From NCBI GenBank assembly GCA_963590855.1, contig CAVAQT010000001.1, positions 1 to 64,000 of the forward strand: 64,000 nt of DNA, read 5' to 3'. The translations under genes and the position numbers were made by a program. Of this stretch, positions 16,400-24,981 are shown piece after piece (the stretch's first letter is position 1; the number at the start of each line of letters is the position of its first letter). This DNA comes from Ruminococcus_C sp963590855. GTDB taxonomy: Bacteria; Bacillota; Clostridia; Oscillospirales; Ruminococcaceae. The notes below the pieces were generated by a model. The model saw only the letters and a list, made by a program, of their open reading frames with translations, searched no databases and was not told the DNA's origin.

Positions 16400-17215
16400 A
16401 TGACAGTGCCCACGATCTACTTGGACGTTCTGCTGTTGCAGAGCCTCTATGTCAACTATTTTCTGCTGCGTGCCGCTGCAAAACTGACGCATTCGCCATT
16501 GGGATGGCTGCGGTGCGGACTGGCCGCCGCCGGGAGCAGCCTGTTTTCTCTGATGATCCTGCTGCCGCCTTTGCCGGTGCTGCTTCAACTGTTGTGTAAG
16601 CTTCTGGCAGCAGCTGCGGCGGTCGCTATGGCGTTCGGACTGCACCGGGAAAGCTTTCTCCGGCAGTGGGGCAGCTTTTTTGTCTGCAACTTTCTCCTTG
16701 CCGGACTGATCCTGGGTGCAGACAGTCTCGCGCCGCGCGGTTTTGCCGCCTGGGGAAACAGCTGCTGTTATGTGAATTTTTCCCTGTTTCAGCTGATTCT
16801 ATTCACTGCCGCCGCATATTCTCTGCTGCATCTCTGCACTCTGTTCCGACGGCGGAACCGGCACACCGACAACCGCTATCAGATCTTTTTCCGTCTGGGG
16901 ACGCGCCGTCTCATGCTGGAAGGTCTGGCAGACACAGGAAACAATCTCACCGACATCTTTTCCGGTACGCCGGTGATCGTATGCAGTGCCGCATCCCTTG
17001 CGCCGCTTCTGGGTGACACGCCGCCGGAACAGCTAAAAGGCTATCGGCTCATTCCCTGCGCTACCGTAACTGCACAGGGCATGATGCCGCTCTTTCGCCC
17101 GGACGAGGTCTGCATCCGAGATTGTTCCACCGAAAAAAGCCGCCGGATCGACGCGATGATCGGCATCGGCGGCACACAGAAAAGCGCCATTTTTCATCCG
17201 CAGCTCATCGACTGA
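16400..17215 (+). CDS. spoIIGA: Sporulation sigma-E factor-processing peptidase SpoIIGA
   Basis: A membrane aspartic protease that cleaves pro-sigma-E in the mother cell. The N-terminal half has about five hydrophobic helices and begins TIYLDVLLLQSLYVNYFLL, close to the conserved IYLDVxxLxN start of SpoIIGA. The C-terminal half carries the catalytic aspartate motif ADTGN (about residue 182), like D(S/T)GN in the family, and ends with an IGIGG-type segment. Start is ATG 16400 or GTG 16406; GTG has AGAGG eight bases upstream and gives a more typical N-terminus. The gene precedes sigE by 14 bases, the conserved spoIIG operon order. Confidence 0.93.
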   Translation: MTVPTIYLDVLLLQSLYVNYFLLRAAAKLTHSPLGWLRCGLAAAGSSLFSLMILLPPLPVLLQLLCKLLAAAAAVAMAFGLHRESFLRQWGSFFVCNFLLAGLILGADSLAPRGFAAWGNSCCYVNFSLFQLILFTAAAYSLLHLCTLFRRRNRHTDNRYQIFFRLGTRRLMLEGLADTGNNLTDIFSGTPVIVCSAASLAPLLGDTPPEQLKGYRLIPCATVTAQGMMPLFRPDEVCIRDCSTEKSRRIDAMIGIGGTQKSAIFHPQLID

Positions 17216-17229
17216 AAGGAGTCTTTCTC

Positions 17230-17970
17230 ATGCAACCCATTCTTCGGAAGTTCCGTCTGCTGCTTGTGCAGCTTCGGGAAAAATTTGTACCGCCCTGCCG
17301 GATCGACTACATCAACGGTTCAGATACGTTTCCGCCGCCGCTGTCCAAGGAGGAGGAACAGGCAGTCTTTGCCCGGCTGCACCAGGGTGACAGCTCCGCC
17401 CGGGAAACGCTCATCGTCCACAATCTCCGCCTTGTGGTCTACATCGCCAAAAAGTTTGAATCCTCCGGGTTAGGGCTGGAGGATCTTATCTCCATCGGCA
17501 CAATCGGTCTCATCAAAGCTGTAGAAACCTTTTGCCCCGAAAAGAAGATCAAGCTGGCAACATATGCCTCCCGCTGCATCGAAAATGAGATTCTCATGGT
17601 GCTGCGAAAAAACGCCCAGCTTCGGGGCGAAATCTCTATCGACGAACCGCTTTCCGCCGATTGGGACGGCAACGAGCTGCTGCTCTCTGACATCCTGGGG
17701 ACAGACGATGATATTGTCAGCCGGGATATTGAAAGCGAAGCCGAACGGGAAATGCTCCTTGCTGCTGTCTCTGAATTGGGAGAACGGGAACAGGAGATCA
17801 TGCAGATGCGGTTCGGGCTGTGCGGCAAAAAGGAGCGCACCCAAAAAGAAGTCGCCGAAGCCATCGGCATTTCGCAGTCCTATATCTCCCGGCTGGAAAA
17901 AAAGATCATCCGAAAGCTGCGAAAGAAACTGGAAGAAGCTGACCAGCCCATCACCCATCACGCAACCTGA
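17230..17970 (+). CDS. sigE: RNA polymerase sporulation-specific sigma factor sigma-E
   Basis: A 246-residue sigma-70 family factor. Regions 2.1-2.4 (NLRLVVYIAKKFE, DLISIGTIGLIKAV, KLATYASRCIENEILM) and region 4 (TQKEVAEAIGISQSYISRLE) match Bacillus sigma-E almost word for word. The N-terminus (about residues 1-28) is a basic-hydrophobic pro-sequence, with the SpoIIGA cleavage region just before YINGSD. AAAGGAG lies nine bases before ATG 17230. Sigma-E directs mother-cell transcription after asymmetric division. Retention of both genes intact argues that the lineage sporulates or did so recently. Confidence 0.97.
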   Translation: MQPILRKFRLLLVQLREKFVPPCRIDYINGSDTFPPPLSKEEEQAVFARLHQGDSSARETLIVHNLRLVVYIAKKFESSGLGLEDLISIGTIGLIKAVETFCPEKKIKLATYASRCIENEILMVLRKNAQLRGEISIDEPLSADWDGNELLLSDILGTDDDIVSRDIESEAEREMLLAAVSELGEREQEIMQMRFGLCGKKERTQKEVAEAIGISQSYISRLEKKIIRKLRKKLEEADQPITHHAT

Positions 17971-17990
17971 ACACCACATCCAGACATGCA

Positions 17991-18030
17991 AAAGAGCCGC
18001 AGGGAAAATACATCCTTGCGGCTCTTTTTA
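17991..18030 (+). terminator. Bidirectional terminator after sigE
   Basis: AAAGAGCCGCA and TGCGGCTCTTT form an 11-bp stem around a 14-base loop, followed by TTTA on the plus strand. The mirrored A/T tracts allow it to end the convergent dockerin gene transcript too. Confidence 0.9.
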
Positions 18031-18062
18031 TGGCTCTCATCAGAGAAGCACATTCCTATTAC

Positions 18063-20756
18063 TTAGTCTGTGCACGGCAGTTCTGTTACCAGAGATACCA
18101 GGAACTTCAGCAGAACAAGTGCATCGTTGCTTCCGGTCTCGCCGTTTGCATCACAGTCAGAGTTCAGGATCTGCTGTGCGGTGGACAGTTTTACTGCGCC
18201 GGCTACTGCCTTATTCAGCAGAACGGCATCAGAGATATCCACACGACCATCACAGTTTACATCGCCGTAGAAGGCAACCAGCGGCTCTGTAGAAGTTGTG
18301 CCGGTGTCGCTTCCGGAGGTAGCAGTGGTCTTAGAAGCGGTAGTGGTAGAAGCACTGCTGCTAGTTGTTGCAGTGGTCTTGCTGGTTGTAGTAGTGGTTG
18401 CAGAATTGGATGTTGTTGTAGTAGAAGTAGTTGTGGTGGGTTCAGTCACTTCTGCCAGGACATTCAGTGTGATATCCTTTGTCTGACCGCCCGGTGTGGT
18501 AATCGTCAGAATGGTAGAACCAACATTTTTACCAGTGATAATCAGCTGATTGTCATTCTCTGGGTTTGCAGCGACAGAAGCCAGATTGCTGATCTTCAGT
18601 GTGCCGGTGCAGCCCGGTACATTGACATCCAGTGTGTACTTCTCACCGATCTTAACATCGATGGAATCTACAACTTCCAACGGATCTTCAAACATATCGC
18701 GCTTTGCTTCGTTCTTCTGATCGTCTGCTGCATAGTATACGGTTACGTTGTTGATGGTATAGTTCTTGGAAACGGTTTCGCCCAGATTTGCATACCATAC
18801 GCCGAAGCTCAGGTGTGCATCCTCTGTCTCGGTAGAGATCTGATTCCACTCATCATAGAGCTTGCCATCCTTCTCGCGGATACCAGTTGCCAGAGTTGCC
18901 GGCGGAATCCACAGGTAGGTATAGGTCTTTTTACCAGTTGCATCCTGATATGCAGCATCCTTGACTGCGTTGTCGTTTGCATCCGGACGGCTGCCTGCGG
19001 TGCTCTTCTCCCAGTACAGCAGTGTCGGTGTGGTGGAGTTTCCGCCCTCCTTCTTGAAGAGGTCATCGGACTGGAACCAGTTGTCCTTCAGACCAGCCTT
19101 TTCCAGAACAGTAGAGCCTACGCCCAGCTGTACCTGGTTTGCATCCTGGTCTGTGGTGATGTCAAATGCAACTGCATAAACATCTGCGGTCTTTTCATAC
19201 TTCATGCCGAAGTCGGAATACTTGATCTCAGTGGACTTGCCAATGCTCTCAGAACCTGCGTTCTTTACAGAAGCAGAAGCTGTGCACGGGAAAGTCAGTT
19301 CTTCTTCATAAGTCAATGCAGCGGAAACAATGGTGCAGTCCTTAAATACGCCCTTTGTCAGGGATGCATACCACAGCTGGAAGGAGATCTGGCTGGTTTC
19401 CAGTGTTGTCTCGCAGTCGATAACCTGTTCCGGAACGTCCCAGGTTACTGTGAAGTAGCTGCCCAGTTCCTGCTTTGCCAGGTCAGAACCGCCGCCAACG
19501 GTAAAGTCGCCCTTGCCATTGCCCCAGTTTACGCCTGCATCGGTGCATTCTTTCAGTGTTTCTGCGCCGACATCATTGTACCAATAGCCGGCAGTTGCAA
19601 CAGAAAGATCACCCTTCTGACCCTTCAGGCCAGCCTGTGCCTTTGCATATTCGGTATCTGCCAGGCTCATGTTTTCTACGTTCAGACCGCCGCCGTACAT
19701 GATACGGTTTACGCAATCCTCGGTATTGTCCAGTTTCAGGGTAACGCTCAGTGCAGTTACCTTTGCATCTTCTGCCACGGTAGAGCCCGGGTTGAAGTTA
19801 AAGTCACCATAAGTGAACTTGTGGCTGTTCAGCGGCAGACCTGCTTCACGGATTGCGCTCTCAGAAGTCAGTGCAACGCCGCCGTTTGCTTCCTTAAATG
19901 CATCAGAAGCGTAGTAATCTTCGCTGCAGTTGTCGCCAGGTGTCAGTTTGATATCCAGATCATCCAGCTTCAAGGAGTTCTGGGTCTTTACGGTCATGTT
20001 CTCGCCGTCCTGCTTTACAGAAACCACTTCGCCGTTTCCGATGGAGCTGGAGTAGTTCAGACCGCCGGTATTTTCTGCGCCCTTCGGCAGATTCGGGTCA
20101 ACTTCCTTGATCCAACCCGGCTTTTCGCCGTTACTGGTATCCGTTGTGCCGTTTACGGTAATGGAAACCAGTTCAATTTCTGCGTCCTGTGTCCGGGTAG
20201 TCTTATCTTCTTCGTTAATCAGTCCGGTGTAGCAGTTCTGGATCTGGAACTTAGAAGATGCCTTTGCCAGTTCTTCGGTAACGCTTGCCGGAAAATTTAC
20301 CACAACAGAGAATTCTTTCGCATACGGGTGTACCTGCGGTGCTTCTTCTTCACCAGTCAGCTTTTTGATATCCCACCAATAATCGTTATCTTTTGTGTCA
20401 GATGCGCCAACATAGTAAGAGAAATCGGTAACCATCTGGTCAGATTTAAAGTTGAACTGAAGAGAAGTAATGTTTTCACCATAGATATCTGCCGGAGACT
20501 TTCCGGTGGTATCTGTAAATAACGTCCACGTATCTGTCTTTGCTTTGCACATGTAAGTGCAGTTTTTTTCGTTCAGCGGATGATCTTTATCGTCCGGGTT
20601 AGTCTGTGATGTTGCCAGTGTTTTTCCGATGCTGACTGTTTTCCCCTCTGCTGCATTTGCAAAAAAGCTACTGCCGGATGTTACCGCCAGAGAGGTTGTC
20701 GCCATAACAGCACTGACAAGCAGTGCGCTGACGCGTTTCCGTGTAATCTTGCTCAT
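18063..20756 (-). CDS. Secreted dockerin protein with three beta-rich modules of unknown function
   Basis: A 897-residue exported protein. The start is ATG 20756 (or 20762), after AAAAAGGAG; a Sec signal peptide spans about residues 1-37 with an ANAAEG cleavage region. Three similar beta-rich modules follow, each containing a segment such as ISFQLWYASL or LSFGVWYANL, about 200-250 residues apart. Then come a BIG2-like Ig domain, a long Thr/Ser linker, and a C-terminal dockerin whose two calcium-binding repeats begin GDVNCDGRVDISDAVLLN and SDCDANGETGSNDALVLL. The dockerin implies docking to a cohesin of the cellulosome. No catalytic motif is recognised; the modules may be carbohydrate-binding or structural (possibly DUF5620-type, unverified). 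It is transcribed alone from its own promoter. Confidence 0.88.
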   Translation of the reverse strand: MSKITRKRVSALLVSAVMATTSLAVTSGSSFFANAAEGKTVSIGKTLATSQTNPDDKDHPLNEKNCTYMCKAKTDTWTLFTDTTGKSPADIYGENITSLQFNFKSDQMVTDFSYYVGASDTKDNDYWWDIKKLTGEEEAPQVHPYAKEFSVVVNFPASVTEELAKASSKFQIQNCYTGLINEEDKTTRTQDAEIELVSITVNGTTDTSNGEKPGWIKEVDPNLPKGAENTGGLNYSSSIGNGEVVSVKQDGENMTVKTQNSLKLDDLDIKLTPGDNCSEDYYASDAFKEANGGVALTSESAIREAGLPLNSHKFTYGDFNFNPGSTVAEDAKVTALSVTLKLDNTEDCVNRIMYGGGLNVENMSLADTEYAKAQAGLKGQKGDLSVATAGYWYNDVGAETLKECTDAGVNWGNGKGDFTVGGGSDLAKQELGSYFTVTWDVPEQVIDCETTLETSQISFQLWYASLTKGVFKDCTIVSAALTYEEELTFPCTASASVKNAGSESIGKSTEIKYSDFGMKYEKTADVYAVAFDITTDQDANQVQLGVGSTVLEKAGLKDNWFQSDDLFKKEGGNSTTPTLLYWEKSTAGSRPDANDNAVKDAAYQDATGKKTYTYLWIPPATLATGIREKDGKLYDEWNQISTETEDAHLSFGVWYANLGETVSKNYTINNVTVYYAADDQKNEAKRDMFEDPLEVVDSIDVKIGEKYTLDVNVPGCTGTLKISNLASVAANPENDNQLIITGKNVGSTILTITTPGGQTKDITLNVLAEVTEPTTTTSTTTTSNSATTTTTSKTTATTSSSASTTTASKTTATSGSDTGTTSTEPLVAFYGDVNCDGRVDISDAVLLNKAVAGAVKLSTAQQILNSDCDANGETGSNDALVLLKFLVSLVTELPCTD

Positions 20757-20883
20757 GTGCATATCGCTCCTTTTTCTTTGTATGTTTTCATCTGTTCCGT
20801 TTTCCAACAGCATACGCCGCGGCAGACTGCTTCGCATGCTGTTTATGCTTAAAAAATGATGCATTCATTTTTTAGCTACATAT

Positions 20884-20912
20884 ATTATAGCAATCACACA
20901 CCGAAATGTAAA
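20884..20912 (-). promoter_or_regulatory. Promoter of the dockerin protein gene
   Basis: The minus strand has -35 TTTACA (20907-20912), a 17-base spacer and -10 TATAAT (20884-20889) with extended TGC. The same -35 variant TTTACA precedes the GH9 gene at 50732. Confidence 0.85.
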
Positions 20913-21019
20913 TGCATATTTTATGAACATTTAAAATTAAGGTGAAAATATTCTATCTCTCATTTGTGCACTTTCCACATAATTATTGCACAAATTGTAC
21001 TAAATACATGATTTGCATA

Positions 21020-21062
21020 AAAAATTGGTCGATTTCTATTGAAACCGACCGATTTTTATGTG
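21020..21062 (-). terminator. Terminator after cdaA-cdaR
   Basis: On the minus strand GGTCGGTTTC pairs with GAAATCGACC (one mismatch) around AATA, followed by AATTTTTT. It lies just after the cdaR stop. Confidence 0.85.
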
Positions 21063-21081
21063 ATTAAAAAGATTTTATATG

Positions 21082-22479
21082 TTAATCATTTCCATCCGAA
21101 GCCGACTCTGTCAAGTTTTGACTGGAACTAGAAGTACGCACGCCCTTTACCGCTACCCGATAGTCTCCGACCGCCCAGACTGTGTTATACTTGCTGCACG
21201 AGATCGTAGGCGTATAGTTGAAGGTGACCGTGTCACCGTCTACGGCATCTGCCTGCGTGGAATAGCTGAGCAGATCCACATTTGCCGTCAGATCGCTGGC
21301 ATCCAGTTCTTCCATCACATCCGCCGGACCGATGATGCTGACTTTCAGCTGCTGTGTCAGCACGTTGAAGTCATAGGTCGCCGGCGCATTGACAATGCCG
21401 ATATCCGAGATCACATAGTCCTTTTTCACCAGATCAGTGGAATCCAAAGACAATGTCACAGTAGAGAAGCCAGACTGGTTGACATAATCATCCGGGACAT
21501 TCACGACAAAATCGTTTGAATAATCCAGGTCGATATCCCGCAGTGCCACAGAACCGATGTTAAACTCGCTCATTTCCTCCATAGAGGTGTTAGGCGCTGC
21601 CAGTGTGATCTGCTGTTCTGACAGGTTCAGCCGCTTTTTCAGCGCGTCCAGATCAAAGTTCGCCGGCGCGTTGGTGATCTGATAGGTCACATCCATGGTC
21701 TTTTGATACAGCACAGGAACTTCTAGAGAGAACGCCGCCACATCATAGGAAAAGTCCGTGGAATCCACCTGTGTTCCTGATTCGTTATAGAAGAGCAGTG
21801 TGTCGGTGGTATAGATCTTCGAGGCGCTGAGATGTTCTTTCTGCTGTGTCTCCGCCACGCAGTATTTCACCTGATTCAGCTGTTGCTGCGGCCCGGTGAC
21901 ATCAATCGTCGATGGAGTGCAGGCAAAGTTTTCTTCATCCAGAACGCACCCCTCTGCAAACGTGAGGTTCGGCGCAGACGGCTTGATCTCAAAGGTATAG
22001 GTATCAATTTTATCAAAGGTCACATTCACCGTAGACGGCGAAATCGACTTGACGTTAAACTGTTCGTTTTCGTTGCCGCTAACCGTGATCGACAGCTTTT
22101 TCGTTCCGGCAGAGGTGACATTTTCCACCACCGCCGTTGCAGTCAGATTGTCCGCATCGATGTTGCCGACCTTCGAGCGATTGCCCTCGATCTGCACGGT
22201 CACATCCTCCACGTCATAGTCAATGACGCTGAGTCCGTTTTCCTCCGCGGATGTTCCGGCGATCTCGACTTTCAGGGGCACATGGTGCAGGGTACGGGGT
22301 GTTGTGGGATAGATCGCAATGGAGATCACAAACCACAAAACAATGGCAATGGCAACCGAAGTCACCATCATCGCGGGGCGACTGTCATAGAGCCGCTGGA
22401 ACAGAGAACCGTTACTGCCGCTGCTCCGGTTCTTCTGTGATGTCTTTTTCTGCCGGTCTTTCCACGGATTCTTGGGCAT
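21082..22479 (-). CDS. cdaR: CdaA regulatory protein CdaR (YbbR domain)
   Basis: A 465-residue extracytoplasmic regulator of the diadenylate cyclase. One transmembrane helix (about residues 36-57, SVAIAIVLWFVISIAIYP) follows a basic cytoplasmic start, then about four YbbR repeats of 80-90 residues, each opening with a strand pattern such as HVPLKVEIAGTS and containing VTVQIEG or STVNVTFD-like strands. The start at 22479 has AAAGGAG seven bases upstream and lies inside the cdaA reading frame (68-base overlap). The pairing with cdaA is the conserved Firmicutes arrangement, usually followed by glmM, which is not here. CdaR modulates c-di-AMP production by CdaA. Confidence 0.92.
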   Translation of the reverse strand: MPKNPWKDRQKKTSQKNRSSGSNGSLFQRLYDSRPAMMVTSVAIAIVLWFVISIAIYPTTPRTLHHVPLKVEIAGTSAEENGLSVIDYDVEDVTVQIEGNRSKVGNIDADNLTATAVVENVTSAGTKKLSITVSGNENEQFNVKSISPSTVNVTFDKIDTYTFEIKPSAPNLTFAEGCVLDEENFACTPSTIDVTGPQQQLNQVKYCVAETQQKEHLSASKIYTTDTLLFYNESGTQVDSTDFSYDVAAFSLEVPVLYQKTMDVTYQITNAPANFDLDALKKRLNLSEQQITLAAPNTSMEEMSEFNIGSVALRDIDLDYSNDFVVNVPDDYVNQSGFSTVTLSLDSTDLVKKDYVISDIGIVNAPATYDFNVLTQQLKVSIIGPADVMEELDASDLTANVDLLSYSTQADAVDGDTVTFNYTPTISCSKYNTVWAVGDYRVAVKGVRTSSSSQNLTESASDGND

Positions 22480-23365
22480 GGTTCTTCTCCTTTCCGCTAT
22501 CCTTCTGATGCCGTTTCAGGAACGGGATCTTCTTTGCAACTTTTCCGATGGTGGTTTCTTCTCCGGATGCGATCAGCCGGCTGGTCAGCAGCTGGTGCAG
22601 TGACTCTCTGGTAAAGCCGCTTTTCAGCACACCGTTTTCCGCCACAGAGATCGCGCCGGTCTCCTCAGAGACGACGATCACCACTGCATCGGAATTTTCA
22701 CTCATGCCGATGGCAGCACGATGCCGGGAGCCAAGGCGCTTATTGATGAGCTCTTCTTTCTGCGGCTTCGGCAAAAAGCATGCCGCCGCCAGGATCTTGC
22801 CGTCCCGGATAATCACCGCGCCGTCATGGAGCGGTGTCTTGTTGAAAAAGATATTTCCGAAGAGTTCCTTACTGGGGACGGCGTCCAGGATCGTGCCATT
22901 GTCGATCTGCTCGCCCAGTCTCGTCTGACGCTCGATGACGATCAGTGCACCGGTAGAGGTCGCCGACAGTTCCACACAGGCATCACAGATAACATCGATC
23001 GTCCTGCTCCAGACAGAGCTGTCCACATTGGAACTGCTGCCAAAGCGAAGTCCCAATTTGGTGTAGCCTGCCTTTTCCAGTGTCCGGCGAAGCTCCGGCT
23101 GAAAGAGGATAATCAGAGCGATGAGTCCGATATTCAGCGTTTCAGAAAGCAGATAAGAGATCGCTTTCATATTGATCCAGGCAGAGATGATGTAGACCAG
23201 GAGCAGCAGGAAAATGCCCTTGATGAGCTGCCCTGCCCGTGTCTCCCGTATCAGCTTCATGGCAACATAAACCACATAAGAGAGCACCAGGATATCCAAA
23301 ATATCCACTGGTTCTGCTGTTTTGATGACACTGAAGATCATATCCAGTATATCCCGTAAAGCCAT
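22412..23365 (-). CDS. cdaA: Diadenylate cyclase CdaA (c-di-AMP synthase)
   Basis: A 317-residue membrane-bound DAC enzyme that condenses two ATP into c-di-AMP. Three transmembrane helices occupy about residues 10-85; the cyclase domain contains HDGAVII (near 178) and GSRHRAAIG (near 214), the two catalytic motifs. ATG 23365 is chosen because AGGAAG lies nine bases upstream; two earlier ATGs crowd the ribosome site. An unusually long charged C-terminal tail of about 45 residues (rich in Lys, Glu, His) extends across the first 68 bases of cdaR. C-di-AMP controls osmolyte uptake and cell-wall homeostasis in Firmicutes. Confidence 0.95.
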   Translation of the reverse strand: MALRDILDMIFSVIKTAEPVDILDILVLSYVVYVAMKLIRETRAGQLIKGIFLLLLVYIISAWINMKAISYLLSETLNIGLIALIILFQPELRRTLEKAGYTKLGLRFGSSSNVDSSVWSRTIDVICDACVELSATSTGALIVIERQTRLGEQIDNGTILDAVPSKELFGNIFFNKTPLHDGAVIIRDGKILAAACFLPKPQKEELINKRLGSRHRAAIGMSENSDAVVIVVSEETGAISVAENGVLKSGFTRESLHQLLTSRLIASGEETTIGKVAKKIPFLKRHQKDSGKEKNHAQESVERPAEKDITEEPEQRQ

Positions 23366-23496
23366 GTGCATCATCTTCCTTTCTGACTCCTGTTTTTTCC
23401 GTCACCGAAATTTCGCGTCTCGTGTTTATGTAACGGACAGAAGGCGTTTTGTGCCCCCTGTCCGCATGTTTCTGCTTTGAAAAGTGTCCTATATCT

Positions 23497-24675
23497 CTAT
23501 TGTAACATATCACCGGAATTTTTCAATAGGTTTTTTGGACTTTTCAGAATATTGACATAATTTTTCACGCTGGAAGCCAGTCGGCGTGTATCCGAAGCCC
23601 GGCTGAATGCCGACGGTGCAAAACGAACTGTGCCGTCTGCCGTCCCCAGCTTCTCGTGTGCCAGCGGCGCGCAGTGCAGCCCGGCGCGCAGACAAAAGCC
23701 CCGCTGATCCAGATATGCCGCTGTCTCCTCCGGCGATGCTCCTGCCACCGTGAAAGAAACAATGGGCACATAAGCCACTCCCGGCTGGCGATATACCGTC
23801 ACCTCCGGAATCTTCTCCAATTCATCGCACAGCAGTTCACAGAGCTGACTCTCATGCCGGTACAATCCTGCCACCGTCTGCCGGCGGACAAAACCGATCC
23901 CGGCGCAGAGAGATGCCGCACCGATGACATTCAGCGTACCGCACTCCAACCGGTCGGGCAGAAAGTCCGGCTGCTCCGGGCTGCGGGAGGCGCTGCCGGT
24001 ACCGCCCTGCATCAGCGGCTGAATGGGAAATTCACAATCCGTCATGAGGATGCCGGTGCCCGTGCTGCCGTACAGTCCCTTGTGCCCGGCGGTACAGAGA
24101 ATGTGCATGCCGTCCCGTTCCAGAGACAGCGGCAAAATCCCGCATGCCTGCGCCCCGTCTGCGATCATGCAGATACCGCGGCTGCGGCACACCCGGGCGA
24201 TCTCCCGATAGGGCAGGATCTGCCCTGTCACATTGCTGGCAATGGTGCAGACCACCGCCTTGGTGTTGGGTCGGAACAGTCCCTGCAAGCGCCGGATGGT
24301 CTCGCCGTCATCCGCAGAGACTTCCAACAGGCTGTAGGTGACCTTTCCGGCACGGGCAAGCGCCGCAATGGGACGGCATACAGAGTTGTGTTCCAGGTCG
24401 CTGAGGATCACATGATCTCCCGGCTTCAAAATGCCCTGGATCGCCACATTGAGCGCATGGGTGCAATTTAAGGTAAAGATGGTGTTTTCCACCTTAGCAT
24501 CAAAGAAATCCGCCACCGTTTCACGGGCGTGGTATACCAGTTCCGAGGTGCGTTCTGCGATCACATGACCGCCGCGCCCGGCATTTCCGTATTTTGCGAT
24601 GGCGTCCGCCACGGCGCGGCGCACCTCCGGCGGCTTGGGATAGGTGGTCGCCGCGTTATCAAAGTTCACCGTCAC
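23497..24675 (-). CDS. Cysteine desulfurase family protein (class V aminotransferase)
   Basis: A 392-residue PLP enzyme of the NifS/SufS fold, near the CsdA-like subgroup of Clostridia. It begins MTVNFDNAATTYPKPPEV; the PLP lysine is in GHKGLYG (near 197), with THALN and DGAQACG contributing to the cofactor site. The active-site loop LRAGLHCAP (Cys near 333) provides the persulfide cysteine. It would mobilise sulfur (or selenium) from cysteine for Fe-S or thio-cofactor synthesis. It overlaps the DUF3343 gene by four bases (ATGA), so they form an operon. The C-terminus overlaps a possible -10 of cdaA. Confidence 0.9.
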   Translation of the reverse strand: MTVNFDNAATTYPKPPEVRRAVADAIAKYGNAGRGGHVIAERTSELVYHARETVADFFDAKVENTIFTLNCTHALNVAIQGILKPGDHVILSDLEHNSVCRPIAALARAGKVTYSLLEVSADDGETIRRLQGLFRPNTKAVVCTIASNVTGQILPYREIARVCRSRGICMIADGAQACGILPLSLERDGMHILCTAGHKGLYGSTGTGILMTDCEFPIQPLMQGGTGSASRSPEQPDFLPDRLECGTLNVIGAASLCAGIGFVRRQTVAGLYRHESQLCELLCDELEKIPEVTVYRQPGVAYVPIVSFTVAGASPEETAAYLDQRGFCLRAGLHCAPLAHEKLGTADGTVRFAPSAFSRASDTRRLASSVKNYVNILKSPKNLLKNSGDMLQ

Positions 24676-24899
24676 CGCATATCACGTCCTTCCCGGGGAC
24701 TCCGAAACGGGATTCCCTCTCTGGACAGAAGTGCGGAGACACGGCCGCAGTCTGCTCTCGCCGCCAGTACAAAGCCGCAGCCCTCCGGGCCAAGGTGCTC
24801 CAACCGCCGAATCTCACAGGGAATCCCCTGCTGCTGTAATATCCGCTTTGCCCGGTTCGCCTGGGTATAAGAGACCATTGCCGCTTTACATTCCAACAT
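24672..24899 (-). CDS. DUF3343 small protein (putative Se/S carrier-like)
   Basis: A 75-residue protein starting at ATG 24899 after AAGGGGTGAG. It contains LECKAAMVSYTQANRAKRIL and a GCGFVL segment, matching the pattern of DUF3343, described as putative Se/S carrier-like proteins. Four cysteines are present. Its stop overlaps the cysteine desulfurase start, which supports a role in receiving sulfur or selenium from that enzyme; the actual function is not established. Confidence 0.72.
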   Translation of the reverse strand: MLECKAAMVSYTQANRAKRILQQQGIPCEIRRLEHLGPEGCGFVLAARADCGRVSALLSREGIPFRSPREGRDMR

Positions 24900-24981
24900 C
24901 TTCTCACCCCTTTGCAAATTGATACGGGGAAACACTTCCCCGTGTCAGTATATGCAAAGCGGCAGCAATGCGGTGACAGAA

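Larger units (their letters stand above)
20757..21081. other. Leader and promoter region of the dockerin gene, end of cdaR
   Basis: The minus-strand leader of the dockerin gene is about 120 bases, with a GC-rich GCATGC segment but no recognised riboswitch. The AT-rich part at 20925-21015 shows no gene. Confidence 0.5.
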
